Source: a bacterium (GTDB taxonomy: Bacteria > Oederibacteriota > Muellerivitia > Muellerivitales > Muellerivitaceae). Taken from it: DNA of 5,736 nucleotides. Under the pieces are notes generated by a model that saw nothing but the letters and a program-made list of their open reading frames with translations, had not been told where the DNA came from and did no database searches. The position numbers and the translations under genes were made by a program. This document shows, one piece after another, positions 5,734 through 5,736 of this stretch (the stretch's first letter is position 1; each line of letters starts with the position of its first letter). The stretch is taken from positions 1 through 5,736 of the forward strand of contig JAICXI010000142.1 of assembly GCA_025980505.1 (NCBI GenBank). The letters run 5' to 3'.

Positions 5734-5736
5734 CGC

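Overview
The window is GC-rich bacterial DNA with closely packed genes. It holds five genes on the minus strand, the last of which is cut by the window's left edge, and one long gene on the plus strand that ends three bases before the right edge. Nothing fixes the phylum. The style of the surface-sugar genes and of the HemD half of the plus-strand gene resembles genes from Acidobacteria-like and other uncultured lineages, but that placement is an impression. No tRNA, rRNA, CRISPR array, transposase or phage gene was seen.

Minus strand, read from right to left: a small three-helix membrane protein of unknown function (3797-3186); a class I SAM-dependent methyltransferase (3032-2232); a 54-residue Trm112-like zinc-ribbon protein (2167-2003); a GT4-family glycosyltransferase with a TTG start (1846-662); and, overlapping its stop codon by ATGA, a polytopic membrane protein with a GDEPHY loop that looks like a GT-C type glycosyltransferase, cut by the window edge (665 to beyond 1). 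The last two are clearly coupled. The set suggests glycan or envelope-polymer assembly: a cytosolic sugar transferase, a membrane sugar transferase, and a methyltransferase with a possible zinc-ribbon partner. That joint role is inference.

Plus strand: 3802-5733 encodes a single 643-residue protein joining uroporphyrinogen-III synthase (HemD, about residues 14-270) to uroporphyrinogen decarboxylase (HemE, about residues 303-643). These are consecutive steps of tetrapyrrole synthesis, and every HemE catalytic residue checked is present. Its start codon lies only four bases from the start codon of the divergent membrane-protein gene, so control signals for both must lie inside or very near coding sequence.

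The two larger gaps between minus-strand genes carry copies of a degenerate repeat of the form ACCRCRGAG. In the 3033-3185 gap, two 19-base copies face each other as an inverted pair that nearly fills the gap. A shorter copy lies at 1905-1919. The most interesting items are the HemD-HemE fusion, the methyltransferase/Trm112 pair, the inverted-repeat element and the four-base divergent start region.
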